From: Boesenbergia rotunda
Lineage: Eukaryota; Streptophyta; Magnoliopsida; Zingiberales; Zingiberaceae
Assembly (NCBI GenBank): GCA_024364735.1
Contig: JAGFNQ010009472.1
Location: 1 to 64,000, forward strand
DNA: 64,000 bases
Reading direction: 5' to 3'
Shown piece after piece: positions 46,401 through 57,919 of this stretch. The notes beneath the pieces are model-generated. The model saw only the letters and a program-made list of their open reading frames with translations. It was not told where the DNA came from and searched no databases. Each line of letters opens with the position of its first letter. The first letter of the stretch is position 1. The translations under genes and the position numbers were made by a program.

Positions 46401-46522
46401 GCAATTAAGTCCAAAATAAGAGGAAGTCCTAAAACCTAGGGTAAATTCACAATTAAGCAAGTAAAACATGGGGCAAACATGGATTTTAGCAACTAAAATA
46501 ATCAACAAAATGGTACTTATCA
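43408..46522 (-). mobile_element. solo LTR of the large-LTR family, 3.1 kb
   Basis: On the minus strand it begins TGATAAGTACCATTTTGTTG and ends GGTCCGTCA. It is flanked by a perfect TTCTT duplication (43403-43407 and 46523-46527). It matches the LTR at 34476-36813 in inverse orientation but is about 780 bp longer. No PBS or internal sequence remains. The middle is rich in GCAGAAAT/CTGAAAT words; the minus 5' third carries the GATCTGAGC/CAACGG-rich section (45930-46330). Confidence 0.92.
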
Positions 46523-46527
46523 TTCTT

Positions 46528-47791
46528 CTCTGAAACTAAGTTCGTATGACAAGCGTGGAATGTGTTTATGTGGATACTAATAGAGGCGCGATCATTCTGA
46601 TCATACTATGATCTACTGAATCAATGTTGCTGCTGACATTATACCATTCACACAACAAAGGTTATCATTCTATCAAATTTTGTATACTATATTTGCATGG
46701 ATCTCTGGAGGAATCATTTTTCTGCTGCGTATGTATGTTTTTTTTTTTGCAAAAGATCCCTACATGATTATAGAGGTCAGCTACCAATGCACTATGATTA
46801 GCACTTCCTAATTTATCTCGCGAGTGAATCAAGGGAAGAGACACTCATCTCCAAAAATACTCAAGTATGTATGGGTCTAGATACCTGGATTATCAAAATA
46901 ATCTATGTCTAGAAATAATATCAAGGGAGGTCATTTCTAGGCTTGATCTTGATAATACCATTATGACTAAGTTTTGAAACCTAGGAAAGCCATTAAGAGA
47001 GTTTTTTGGTAGATTATCCCTAATAAAGATTTAGTTAATCCATAGATCTCAAATTAGTAATGATTTCCAAAAAACAAAAATGCTATGCTCAGGACCAAAT
47101 ACTGCGTGCTTGTACCTATGGCGCCTAGATTGAAATCCCTCTAGTGTAAAAAAAATAATTTTACATAAAAGTCAATTTGTAATAATGTGTCATACATGGT
47201 TAGACTCTTCTAAAGTAAGGATTAAACTTTTATTTATTGTGAAGGGATTATATGTTTTAGAGAGTGCATCTCTACTGCGGAATGAACGCCACGCGATACT
47301 GCACACTAGCGATCCAGGCGCCTAGGTTTTTTTCTTTTTTTTTAAATTTTTTAATAAATAATTCCTTAATCTTATAATATACCCTATGAGTATTTAATTT
47401 TTTTTTATCTTAAACATTATATCCCAAAAGGGAAGACTGAACCCTAGAAGAAAAATCTTATTAACTTAACTCACTATAACCTAAATCCTAAATCCTAAAA
47501 TCTTAAACACTAAATACATATAATATAATAACACAAAGGATTTAAAATTTTTTTATCTCGAACACTATAACTCAAGATGGATGTCTGAATCCTAGAAGGA
47601 AAATTATATTAGCTTAAACTCACTATAACCCAATCCCTAAATCCTAAAATCTTAAACCCTAACTAAATATAATATATCCCTAAAAACTATTTTAAAAATA
47701 AAAAATAGTTACTTATGCTCCTGGATTAATTTGATGCAGGTGCCCCGGGTCCACACAAATGTGCATGCCTTAGTCTGCAGCATAGCATTTT

Positions 47792-47877
<86 letters not shown>

Positions 47878-48338
47878 CTCCTGCGTGATTATGAATGGGG
47901 TACTATGCGCGACACAATGTCTAGGTGCCTGGATTCTTTATTTTAATCATTTTTTTAATTCTTAAACTGTAAATACATATAATATATCCTATCAGCATCT
48001 ATAATTTTTTATCTTGAACACTATAACTCAAGAGGAAAACCAGAACCCTAGAGGCAAAAACTTACTAGATAAACTCACTATAACCCAACCTTAAATCCTA
48101 AATTTCAAACCTTAAATACATATAATATACACAAAGAACATCTAAAATTTTTTTTATCTTGAATACTATAATCCATAAGGGAAGCATGAACCCTAGAGGG
48201 AAAATCTTATTAGCTTAAATCCACTATAACCCAACTCCTAAATCTTAAACCCTAAATATAGATAATATATCCCAAAAAATTTAAAAATAATTTTAAAAAA
48301 CAATTGAATCCAAGCGCCTTGATTGCGAACAAGTGAAC

Positions 48339-48396
<58 letters not shown>

Positions 48397-48572
48397 GTTA
48401 CGTTGCACTCCTTACACCGTGCGACTATGCACATCATAACTTTTTGTTTTTTTTAACTTGTGTGTATATCATTTAGGGTTTTGCCTTTAGAATTTAGATG
48501 ATGAGTTACAATATTAAGCATAAAAAAATTTCAAACCAATTTTTTTAACTTGTACGTGAGATGTGGAATGTA

Positions 48573-48631
<59 letters not shown>
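46528..48631. repeat. AT-rich block with ~150-bp degenerate repeats and microsatellites
   Basis: Four imperfect units (starting about 47396, 47548, 47990 and 48140) share TTATCTTGAACACTATAA, CTGAACCCTAGA, AAACTCACTATAACCC and AAATCCTAAA. Between them are (TA)n followed by (GA)n at 47794-47875 and (TA)n at 48340-48396 and 48572-48633. ORFs composed of Ile-Tyr or Arg-Glu runs are translations of these microsatellites. 46528-47395 shows no recognisable gene or element. Confidence 0.8.
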
Positions 48632-48639
<8 letters not shown>

Positions 48640-49896
48640 CGGAGAAAATCGATATAGGGGGGGTGAATATCGATATCAAAATTTTTCTGAAAATAGAGCG
48701 ATTACGCAGCGGAAAAGAAAGAAAATAATTGCTAACACAATTGGTTTTACTTGGTTCGGAGTCGCGGTCGACTCCTACTCTAAGGCCCACGGTCCTTGAC
48801 TGTTTACTTTGGGCAATTCTATATTCGGAAGATTCTTTTACAAATTTGAAGTATAGATATAGAATTGAAAATTGAAATTGTAACACTTTCGTAAATTAAA
48901 TTTACCGACGCCCGAGGTGGATCGAAGATCGAAGCAGAGGGTCGTCGGCGGCACTAAAATCTTGAAGTCAGAGCTTGTCGGAGCGTCGCGCTTGAATGAA
49001 AGTGCTTGGAGCGTTGAAAGCGAAGTTGTTTGAAGCCTTGGGGGTGAACCCCCTTTTATAGTACCCATAGGGGCGCCTGTATCGATGGGGGCGCCTGACA
49101 CATGGCCTCTCCTGCGGCAACTCCTATCCGCAGGCTCGGTCAGCGCTTATCCCCTTCATAAGGGTGCCTGGGCTGATGAGGGCGCTCGTGACCTCACGGG
49201 CGCCTGAGCTGACTTAGTCCACAGGCTTCGTGGTAGTTTGCTTCGATGTTCTAGTTTTTGCCTTTGCACTGGGGCACCCGTATCCATACGGGCAAGCCCC
49301 AGTTAGGCGCCCCACTCCATTAGGGCGCCTGAGTTGCAGAGACAGCGTTCCTTCGTTCCCTGCAACCAAGGTTAGTTCCAAAACATACAAAGCAAATATG
49401 TTAGCCATTATTTACAGTCTAAGCTGTCTTGGTTCTGACTTTGGGTCTCCCAAATGGAACCCTAGGTCGAATCGACGCCTACTGTTCCCTGCACGGGGAA
49501 CACGTCCTCACCTACTCCTCTCAAGAGAGTTTACCTTTTGCCAACCGGCTCCTCCGGTTGGACTTTTGCCCAATCCACCTAATCAGGTCTTCGTGCCCAG
49601 TCCGCGACCAAGACTTCTTGCCCAACTTCCGATCAGGTCTTCGGTGCCCAGCCCTTTGCCAGGTCTTCTTGCCCAGTCCTCGACCAGGACTTCTTTGCCC
49701 AACTTCCGGTCAGGTCTTCTTGCCCAGTCCTTGACCAGGACTTCTTGCCCAGCCCTTTGCTAAGACTTCTTGCCTAGTGTACCTAGGACTTTCCTGCACA
49801 CTTAATAAACTTGTTAGATCACAATAACACCTTAACTTTTGAACCCTTTGCTATTATCAAAACACAGGTTTGACTTTGGTGCTTTCGGCACCAACA
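48632..49896 (-). repeat. 3' LTR of the minus-strand copia
   Basis: 1,265 bp on the plus strand from TATTGGATCGG (usual TGTTGG with one change, directly after a TA microsatellite) to CACCAACA. It is followed by ATCTCCCCCTTTTTGA, the reverse complement of the PPT. It holds GGCGCC motifs (49070-49330) and U3 tandem repeats of the CTTGCCCAGTCCTCGACCAG type (49560-49790). Confidence 0.88.
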
Positions 49897-50975
49897 ATCT
49901 CCCCCTTTTTGATTTATGGCAACACGGTTCAAAAAGTTAAGTTAAAAATATATCCAACAAGAAAGAAAGAAAAAAATAACGATTCAGTTTCCTCCCCCTG
50001 AAACGAATATTCTCCCCATGAATTTTTCAAAGATATGTGGGGTTTTGTAAAATCTATACTTAGAAACTTTTCCAAACAGTTTTTGCAAGTTTTTCATACT
50101 TAGAAAGTTTTTCAAAAAAGTTTTTGCACATCTTTTGTACTTAGAAAGTTTTTCACACTTAGAAAATTTTCCAGAAAAGTTTTTGCAAGTCTTTTATGCT
50201 TAGAAAATTTTCTTGAAAATACTTTGAGCAACAAAATACTTAGAGAGACAAATTTTCACTTTAGTTTTGAAAATACTTAGTTTTGAAATGCTTAGATTTG
50301 AAAAACATTATTAAGCACTTTAGTTTATTTCTTTACTTTTTGAAAAAGAAGAAAAAAATTTTGAAAATTTTTTCTCCTTTCCTTTCTCTCTCCCTTTGCC
50401 ATATATAAAAAAATGATATTAATTACGGCAAAAATGATTTCAAGCATAAAAGAGATTGATACTTAAGTTAGGCAAAAAAAAAAATGAAGTTCTGTATTGA
50501 ACCAACTCTAATCACTTTAAGCATAGTCTAGACCAAACCGAATTAAACCATTCTTGTTCGGGTCCTGTCTAACCGTGTTAGCTACTTACTAACAGTTATA
50601 AACAGTAGCTTTCGCTAGGGTCAGTCAAGTTAAGTGATCTGATCAAGTTAGATTTTCTAAACTTGACACTTAACCTAATTGCTGTTCAATTTATATTTAT
50701 TGCCCCAATTACTGCAGATGCACTGACTTAAAGCATCTTGAATCAAGGCATATACCTAAGCATCTCAACCCAGTCTAGGTTATCAATCAAAAGCACCCTA
50801 AGGTGCTTGTGAGATGCTGGCTTCTAGATTTATAGGTGCATGCAGTTCTAGGGTTAGGGCCTAAGCTAAGTCCTTTTCCGAAAAAAACCCTAGTTTTGAA
50901 GGGGGTAGTTTTTGAAAAAAAACTAAGTCGTAAATCATTTTAAATTTCAAGACTTTGACAAGCAAAAAAAATTAA
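49897..50975 (-). other. PPT and 3' untranslated region of the minus-strand copia
   Basis: PPT at 49897-49912, then repeats of AAGTTTTTCAAA / TACTTAGAAA (49980-50300), then a conserved section (50,500-50,900) that also occurs at 58,250-58,700 (inverse) and 63,100-63,500. No gene. The extra ORF present at this position in the other copies is missing, as pol is reached directly. Confidence 0.75.
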
Positions 50976-52317
50976 TCAACAGATAAAAAATAAAACAATT
51001 TTAAAAAAAAACATAGAGCAGTCATACTCTACTAAGCATAACCCTAACTGTCTTCTTGAGCTAAACTCAGACTTAGGTGGGGGTTTGGTAAAGATATCAG
51101 CTAAGTTGAACTTTGAGTCTACATGCTTAAGGACTATTTCACCCCTGGCTACATAATCCCTTACAAAATGATGTTTAACTTCTATATGTTTTGTTCTGGA
51201 GTGTTGAATTGGGTTCTTAGTCAGGTTGATTGAGCTTATGTTATCAATGTAGACTTGGGTTTGGGTGTAGTCAATCTGGAATTCCTTAAGAGTATGCATC
51301 ATCCATAAGAGTTGTGCCACACACTCTCCTAAGGCAACATATTCTGCTTCGGTTGTAGATAGGGCTACGCAGTGTTGCTTTCTACTGCACCAGCTGACTA
51401 GACTATTTCCTAAAAGTTGGCAGCTTCCACTTATACTTTTTCTATCTAATTTACATCCAACATAGTCAGAATCAGAATATCTTGACAGTTCAAAGGTGGA
51501 AGTCCTAGGATACCAAGTCTCTACATTTAGGGTGCCCTTAATGTACCTAAGTACTCTTTTTAGGGCTGCTAAGTGGGATTCCCTAGCACAAGATTGGTAC
51601 CTAGCACACATTCCTACAGAGAATAGAATATCAGGTCTGCTAGCTGTAAGGTAAAGTAGACTTCCACATACTTCGGTATAGCTTAAGATCTACAGGTTTA
51701 CCTTCAGGGTCACTATCAATTTTGACATTTGTGGTCATAGGGGTACTTATGCTTTTGGAGTTATCCATTTTAAATTTCATTATTAACTCCTTAGCATATT
51801 TGGATTGTTGAACATAATTACCATCCCTAGTTTGCTTAATTTGCAGTCCTAAGAAGAAATTGAGCTCACAAACTAAGCTCATTTCAAATTCATTTTCCAT
51901 TATTTTTACAAATTCCTTTAAAAAGTTTGAATTGGTGGATCTGAAAATTATGTCGTCAACATAGATTTGGGCAATGAAAATATCTTTTTCTAAGGTTTTA
52001 ACAAAAGGGTGGAGTCAATTTGTCCTTGGTTAAATTCCTTAGAAATAAGGTAAGTTGATAGGCGTTCATACCATGCCCTAGGTGCTTGTTTTAACCCATA
52101 AAGTGCTTTTTTAAGTTTAAAAACGTAGTCGGGTTTCTCTAGATCCTCAAATCCTGGGGGTTGTCCTACATAGACTTCTTATTTGTGAACCTATTCAAAA
52201 AGGCAAACTTAACGTCCATTTGGTATAGCTTGAACCCTCTATGTGCTGCAAATGCTAACAACATTCTAATTGACTCAAGTCTGGTTATTGGGGCATATGT
52301 TTCATCATAGTCTAATC
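50976..52317 (-). pseudogene. pol: copia RT (C-terminal part) and RNase H
   Basis: On the minus strand: DYDETYAPITRLESIRMLLA at 52317-52250 with KLYQMDVKFAFLN, then frame breaks. The catalytic YVDD is at 51963-51952 in QIYVDDIIF, followed by ELNFFLGLQIKQTRDG near 51850. RNase H follows in the ORF ending at 50976: SDSDYVGCKLDRKSISG, LSTTEAEYVALGE and DIFTKPPPKSEF, all standard copia motifs. Copies DNA and removes RNA during retrotransposition. Several frameshifts and stops (around 51640-52170) make it inactive. The upstream RT is beyond the insertion, at 60749. Confidence 0.9.
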
Positions 52318-52451
52318 TGTTGGTGTAGGTCGCACCTAAGTCAAACCTGGGTTTTGATAATGGCAAAGGGTTCAAGAGTTAAGATGTTATTGTTATCTAA
52401 TGTGTTTACTAATTGTGCAGGAAAGAAGTTCTAGGCACACTAGGCACGAAG

Positions 52452-52596
52452 TCCTGGTCGAGGACTGGGCACGAAGTCTTGGCAAGGGGTTGGGCACCGA
52501 AGACCTACTCGGAAGGTGGGCACGAAGTCCTAGTCGAGGACTGGGCATAAAGTCTTGGCAAGGGGCTGGGCACCGAAGACCTGCTCGGAAGGTGGG
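52452..52596 (+). repeat. U3 hairpin array
   Basis: Tandem units with three stem types: CCTGGTC-GAG-GACTGGG, CTTGGC..GTTGGG-like, and CCTACT..AGGTGGG, all able to pair with G-U wobbles in the sense RNA. The sequence is diverged from the 4363 array but the layout at the U3 start is the same. Confidence 0.65.
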
Positions 52597-52897
52597 CACG
52601 AAGACCTAGTCAGGTGCATCGGGCAAAAGTCCAACCGGAGGAGCCGGTTGGCAAAAGGTAAACTCTCCTGAGAGGAGTAGGTAAGGATGCGCTCCCTGTC
52701 GAGGGAACAGTAGGCATCGGCTCGACCTAGGGTTCCATTTGGGAGACCCGAAGTCAGAACCAAGACAGCTACGACTGTAAAAAATCAACTAATATTCTTG
52801 CTTTGTTGTGTTGGAACTAACCTTGAATGCAGGGACCAAGGGAATGTGTTTCTGCAGCTCAGAACGCCCCAAAGGAGAGGGGCAGGCAGCTGGGCTG

Positions 52898-53235
52898 GGC
52901 GCCCGGGAGGTCCAGGGTGCCCCAAGGTCAAAGGAAAACAAGGAAGCAAGACTTGCTTCGAAACTGCAATGAGCAGGGCGCCCTGGAGGTCCCGGGCGCC
53001 CTGGGTCAAAGCAAAACAAGAGTCGAAGCAAAATCAGCCACGAAGCCAGCGGACCAAGTCAAGCAGGGTGCCCCGGAGGTCCCGGGCGCCCCGGAGGTCC
53101 CGGGCGCCCCCAACAGCTCCAGAGCCGATTCGAAGGGGATAAGCGCTGACCAAGTTTCGGATAGAGAATTACGGATCCGAAGGCATGTGTCAGGCGCCCC
53201 CGACGTCCTAGGCGCCCCTAGGAGCACTATAAAAG
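52898..53235 (+). promoter_or_regulatory. GGGCGCCC-type array and TATA box
   Basis: Repeated GGGCGCC(C) motifs separated by GGAGGTC words, then TATAAAAG at 53228-53235. The 3' LTR repeats this with the TATA box at 60335-60342. Confidence 0.65.
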
Positions 53236-53643
53236 GGGCTCGACCCCAAGGCTTCAGAACATCAATTTTCCAACGCCTCTAAGCTCTTCGTTCAAGCACT
53301 CTGCTCTGGCAAACTCCGTTCTCGACATTCCAGCGCCAACGATGACCATCTGCTCCGAAGTACGATCCACACTGGGCATCGGTAATGAAGAGTGTACTTA
53401 TTTTTTTACTGCACTACTATTGTACCAATTTCTATAAATCTTTGCGCTATTATAGAATTGCCCGCAGTAAACGGTCAAGGACCGTGGGCCTTGGAGTAGG
53501 AGCCGACCGCGACTCCGAACTAAGTAAAAATACTTGTGTTCCTTGTGTTTGTTTTAAATTTCCGCTGCGCATTCTCTTTTCTTAATCCAAAACGCTTTCA
53601 CGATATTCACCCCCCCTCTATCGTGTTTTCTCGATCCAACAAG

Positions 53644-53655
53644 TGGTATCAGAGC
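53644..53655 (+). other. primer binding site, initiator tRNA-Met type
   Basis: TGGTATCAGAGC two bases after the LTR end. Confidence 0.95.
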
Positions 53656-53860
53656 GGGGTAGCTCAAATTTGGTGCAACCACCAATTTGGAAATTTTTCG
53701 GATGTTTACGAAATTTTTAATTTCTTCTTTTTCGATCGAATTTTTATCGAGGTTGGTGCAACACCACTCGATAATTTCTTTTAAATATCTTATTCCCGCA
53801 CTGCCAATCCAAGATCAAGTCTTGGGACAATTTTTTTGTTATTATTTTCAGAATTTCTAA

Positions 53861-55288
53861 ATGGCCATACAAGAAGGGTTCAGTACTGCCAGACCACCAC
53901 TCTTTAGTGGGGAGGACTTCTCCTACTAGAAGAGTTGGATGGAAGTCCACCTGAAAACTCAGGTGGACATGTGGATAATTATCCAATCTGGACTAGAAAT
54001 CCCGAAAAATGCTGAAGGAGTGCCACAATCTTTCACCGAATGGGACGCCTCGCTGAAAAGGAAAATCGAGGCTGATGCTAAAGCTACCCAGACACTCCAA
54101 TGTGGCCTAACCAAAGAAGAGCTGAACCGAGTGGGACCATTCAACAGTGCAAAGGAACTCTGGGGTAAGTTAATTAAACTGCACGAAGGAACTTCTGACA
54201 CCCGAATCAGCAAGAGGGACCTGCTGCTAAACAAGCTATACATGATCAAAATGAACGACGGCGAGTCAGCAGCTTAGCTCCACATCAGAATCCAGGAGTT
54301 GATGAACGATCTACACACAATCGGTCACAAGGTAGAGAATCGTGACCTGATCAGGTATACCCTTAACGCTTTCCCGAGAAATACTTTGTGGGCATCTATG
54401 GTAGATGCGTAAAAAGTTTCAAGGGATCTTTCTAAAATCAAATTAGATGAGTTATTTTCTGAACTTGAATTACATGAGCAGACTAACTGCACCTTGGCCG
54501 AGAAAGACATTGCTTTTGTTGCAGGTAAAACAGGAAAGATGGTCAAGAAGAAGCCTCAACCTGCACCTGAGTCTGACTCAAACTCAGACTTAGAAGACAA
54601 CGAAGGGGATCAACCCAAGCTGGTTCGGCTTGCACGGAACTACTACAAGGAGCTGAAGAATCAGTCCAACAGAAGAAAAGCCAGCCGAAAGAAGGAGGAT
54701 CCTGCTGAACCATCCAAGAACAAATCAAGTGTGACCTGCTTCGAATGCAACAAGAAGGGACACTTCAAATCGAAGTGCCCTAATCTGAAAGAAGTCAAGA
54801 AGACAAGAAGGAAGAAGACCCTTCAAGCAATGTGGGACGAGTCTTCCTCTGAAGAAGAAGAAGAAGAAGAGGCCCCACAGTCAAACCTGCTCGCACTGAC
54901 TGCTTCGGAAGAAATCGAGACCGAATCAGAATCGGAGGCGGACGACGGAAAACTCACATTTTCAGAGGGCGGCAAAATCACTGTAAGTGGATTTTCTAGA
55001 GTTCAATTATCAGAATTAATTGCTTATCTGTCTCGCGACTTGGCGAAAGCCAAAATCCGAGTCGAATCCCTCCGACAGGAAGTAAAACTCCTGAAAGAGG
55101 GAGCTGACTCTAGATCCTTTATTGAAAAGGTTCAAGAAGGAACCTCTACTCAAGTTGAAAAACTTGAGAAAGAGAACTCCTCCTTGAAAACTCAAGTCAA
55201 GGACCTTAGAACAACATTAGAACGATTCACTTCGGGTTCCAAGGGTCTTGACATGATCCTTGAAAAACAGAAGTCGGTTCTAAATTGA
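53861..55288 (+). pseudogene. gag: copia Gag, UBN2-type, three premature stops
   Basis: A single frame of 476 codons from MAIQEG to the stop at 55288. N-terminal RPPLFSGEDFSY; UBN2 core with QCGLTKEELNRVGPFNSAKELWGKL and the LLLNKLYMIKMNDGES segment; zinc knuckle CFECNKKGHFKSKC at about 54738; acidic SSSEEEEEEE stretch; C-terminal coiled coil (VEKLEKENSSLKTQVKDLR). Stops at about 53927 (TAG), 54275 (TAG) and 54410 (TAA) inactivate it. Compared with the gag at 6278 it keeps the full core but has one knuckle instead of two. Confidence 0.9.
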
Positions 55289-56280
55289 TCCGGGTTAGGG
55301 TATCGAACCAAGGCTAGACAACGATCATATTATGCTGTACTGAATCAGTCCAGACCCAAAGTTCAGGCATGGGTTCCCAAACTATGCTTGAACAACCAAG
55401 CTGGACCAAACCAGTATTGGATCCCCAAGGACAAGATTCATATCTTGCCTAATCATTACCGTGGCTTTAGTCCAGGGGAGCCAACTTAAAAACTATTTTT
55501 TTAGTTAAATAAATTTCTTTTCTTGTTTTAAATTACATGATTGCTTGTCTATTTATTTTCTGCAATTTACCATGCTTAGACCTAGGACTGGTTAGATTAA
55601 GGACTAAACCGATTAACTGAAATTTGAATAACATAGTATTGGGTGGAGGTGAGATGATAGTACGTTAGGGAAGCTATTCTGGCGGAACTAGCCGAAGCTA
55701 CCGATCCAAGATCCAAACTAGTTAGACCAAAATTTTTTAAAAAGTAATTTTGAAAATGAAATTTCACTAAAAGGCTTTGTCAAGGAAAGGGTTGATGATC
55801 CAATAAGGCTACGGCCAAAGAAGGCCTAGTGCCTCGCCAAGACCTGGAAGCCAATTTTTGAAATTCAAATTCAAGTTATTTCTTGTCAAATTCAAATCTA
55901 ACACGAATTTCAATTGATCTTAGACTCAACCACTTTTTCAAAATAAAATTAAAATGGTTTTCAAAATTTCAACCTTTCGAAATTCATCATGATTTTTCAA
56001 AATAAAATCTTTACTTCTATTTAAACCTGTCTCACAAAACCCATAAGGCTAACGTGATTGACAACTCTAGACCGGGTGAGATGGTTAGATTTAACTTAAC
56101 TAAAATTCATCTGATCCCTATACTTTTGTCAAGTACAAATATTAAATCTTGTAATTTAGAACTGAGTTGACTTGATTGTTGCTTGGTTAATTCAGTCAAA
56201 CTAGTTAATACTGGTAAAAAATAGTCAAACCGTGGTCAAACAGTCAAACTGGTCAACAATACAGCAAAAGCTATCACAAC
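55289..56280 (+). other. gag-pol junction remnant and conserved non-coding block
   Basis: 55300-55490 reads QAWVPKLCLNNQAGPNQYWIPKDK, wording seen just before pol in SIRE-type elements, then stops. 55,575-55,880 matches 7,500-7,830 of the other pol-less element although non-coding in both. 56,030-56,270 carries GTCAAACTGGTC-like repeats also seen near 8,050-8,130. No polymerase sequence. Confidence 0.75.
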
Positions 56281-56572
56281 CCGAGCGCCCTTGACCCCTC
56301 GGGCGCCCCTTCCTTTCTCTTCGACCAAGACAGCAAAAGCTGTCGATATTCCCATCTAACCTGGGCGCCCGTGACCTATCCGGCGCCTAGGCCTGTTTAT
56401 CAAGTCAAGATAGAAAAGCTGCCAAAGGCAGCAACATTTAACCGGGGCGCCCAGGTCCTCACGGGCGCCCCCAGGACCTACAGTCAAAGCAGAAAAATTG
56501 CCAAAAGCAGCTGCTTTCTGACCGGGGCGCCCAAGACCTCCCGGGCGCCTGACCAACCACCTTCTATATAAA
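56281..56572 (+). promoter_or_regulatory. internal GGCGCC array with TATA box
   Basis: About eight GGGCGCCC-like motifs (56281-56550) followed by TATATAAA at 56565-56572, the same arrangement as in the LTR promoters but inside the element. It lies 112 bp ahead of the ATG at 56684. It probably drives a separate transcript for the downstream ORF; function is inferred from the layout only. Confidence 0.55.
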
Positions 56573-56683
56573 GCATCCGAACTCCCTTCATTTGCCACAC
56601 CCAAAACACTTCTCCTCTCTAACTCTTCTTCTTCCAAGGCGCCTGATCAACCCTCTCGTGCCCTCGAACGCTCCTCTTCAACC

Positions 56684-57919
56684 ATGCCTCCCCGAATGGC
56701 TGCCCGTTATCAATTTTTCATGCATTTATAATTAATTCCTTTTAATTATTTCGCTAAATGCATGTTACTATGACTTTTTAGAAAACGTCGTGCTACTCAA
56801 CCCAACCCCGGAACCGAACCTAGTCCCGACCCTAGGTTTCCGACCCTAGAACTATTCAATAAGTTCGCTAGGACGACCAATAAACCCATCAAAATGAGTT
56901 TCCTAAATAGACAATTTTTCACTCAGTCTTGTCCATTAGCCATGAATGTCATTAATTTCTACCAACTTGACAACCTTGTCTTCTGCACCCACTCTGTGAA
57001 CACGACCCTATGTGCAGAATTCTACAACAATATAGTTAGACAAGATGACCTTATCTTTGTCACCACAGTACAAGGGATGCCATTGACAATCACACCCTCG
57101 TTGCTTAATAGATTCCTTGGACTACGGCCTTCTCAGTCCACTTTCTGCTGTTACCCTCCTAGAGATCCTCCCTTTGCTGCTCCCTACTCTCACATTGACC
57201 TAGACACCCTTTATTCCTATTTTTATAGAGACGCTCGTAACCCCTTGTCTAGACGATTTCAGTCCGTAGATCTCCAGGTATAGGACTACGCTCTTTATAG
57301 AGTCTTAGTCCGTTGTATTCTACCCTTGTCCACTAGGGATGTCACGACCATGCGACCATTTCACACATTCTTACTGTACGCATTGATCCACCACTTAGAT
57401 ATAGACATTGGACTTCACATATTTCACACCATTCTACATGCGTCCAGTGTTATGACTCAGGGCCGAGTTCGCACCCCTTATTGCCACATCATCACCTCTC
57501 TTCTTCATCATCACGGTCGCGACATTATCGTAGGAGAGATGACCACTATGACCGAGTTTGATGAAATAGGGTATAGAAACTTCCCCCTAGCAGACATAGA
57601 GGTCTCGGTTACCGGGGGTTTATCATGGAGACGCCAGAGAGCCGGAGCCAAGATTGATTCCGATGAGGAGGTCGAAGTCGACGTCGCGGATCTCGTTGCC
57701 GAGGTTCGGGAGAACATAGACGAGCCCCAACCTCCGACGATTGACGAGAGACTGACCCTGCTCCAGACGGAGGTCCACAGCCTCAGGGAGGAAATAGAGG
57801 CCAATCACTCAGAATATATGGAAGCAAATGAGGCCCGGTACAATGATTATATGAATGCCCTCAGAGCCGATCGAGAGACGAACGAGGCAAGATACAATGA
57901 AATGATGTCTCTGTTTTAA
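56684..57919 (+). pseudogene. extra ORF downstream of the missing pol (env-position protein)
   Basis: Possible start MPPRMAAR at 56684; the main frame is open from 56774 (KRRATQPNPGTEPSP) to 57919, with a single TAG at 57281. An AG acceptor at 56780-56781 suggests a small intron between the two, but no donor in the right phase was identified. The central part (NKPIKMSFLNRQFF...MNVINFYQLDNL) resembles the plant-transposon protein domain found after pol in SIRE-like copia elements (from memory; not searched). The C-terminus is a coiled coil with repeats of NEARYNDYM / NEARYNEMM. No transmembrane segment is seen, so an envelope role is not supported. The same C-terminus occurs at 63873-64000. 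Confidence 0.75.

Larger units (their letters stand above)
52318..53641 (+). repeat. 5' LTR of the pol-less copia with extra ORF
   Basis: 1,324 bp. U3 hairpin units at 52452-52596 (CCTGGTCGAGGACTGGG type), GGGCGCCC-like motifs at about 52898-53217 and TATAAAAG at 53228-53235. It ends CCAACA. It is 18 bp longer than the 3' LTR, exactly one extra unit of the motif array near 53080. Confidence 0.93.

Noticed and set aside
47731..47946. ORFs with Ile-Tyr and Arg-Glu runs
   Set aside because: Microsatellite translations (TA)n and (GA)n.
47476..48256. CCCTAAA-like words suggesting a telomere remnant
   Set aside because: They occur once or twice per ~150-bp unit with other sequence between, not as a tandem CCCTAAA run.
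56684..57919. Calling the extra ORF an envelope glycoprotein
   Set aside because: No signal peptide or membrane segment is visible; only its position after pol resembles env.
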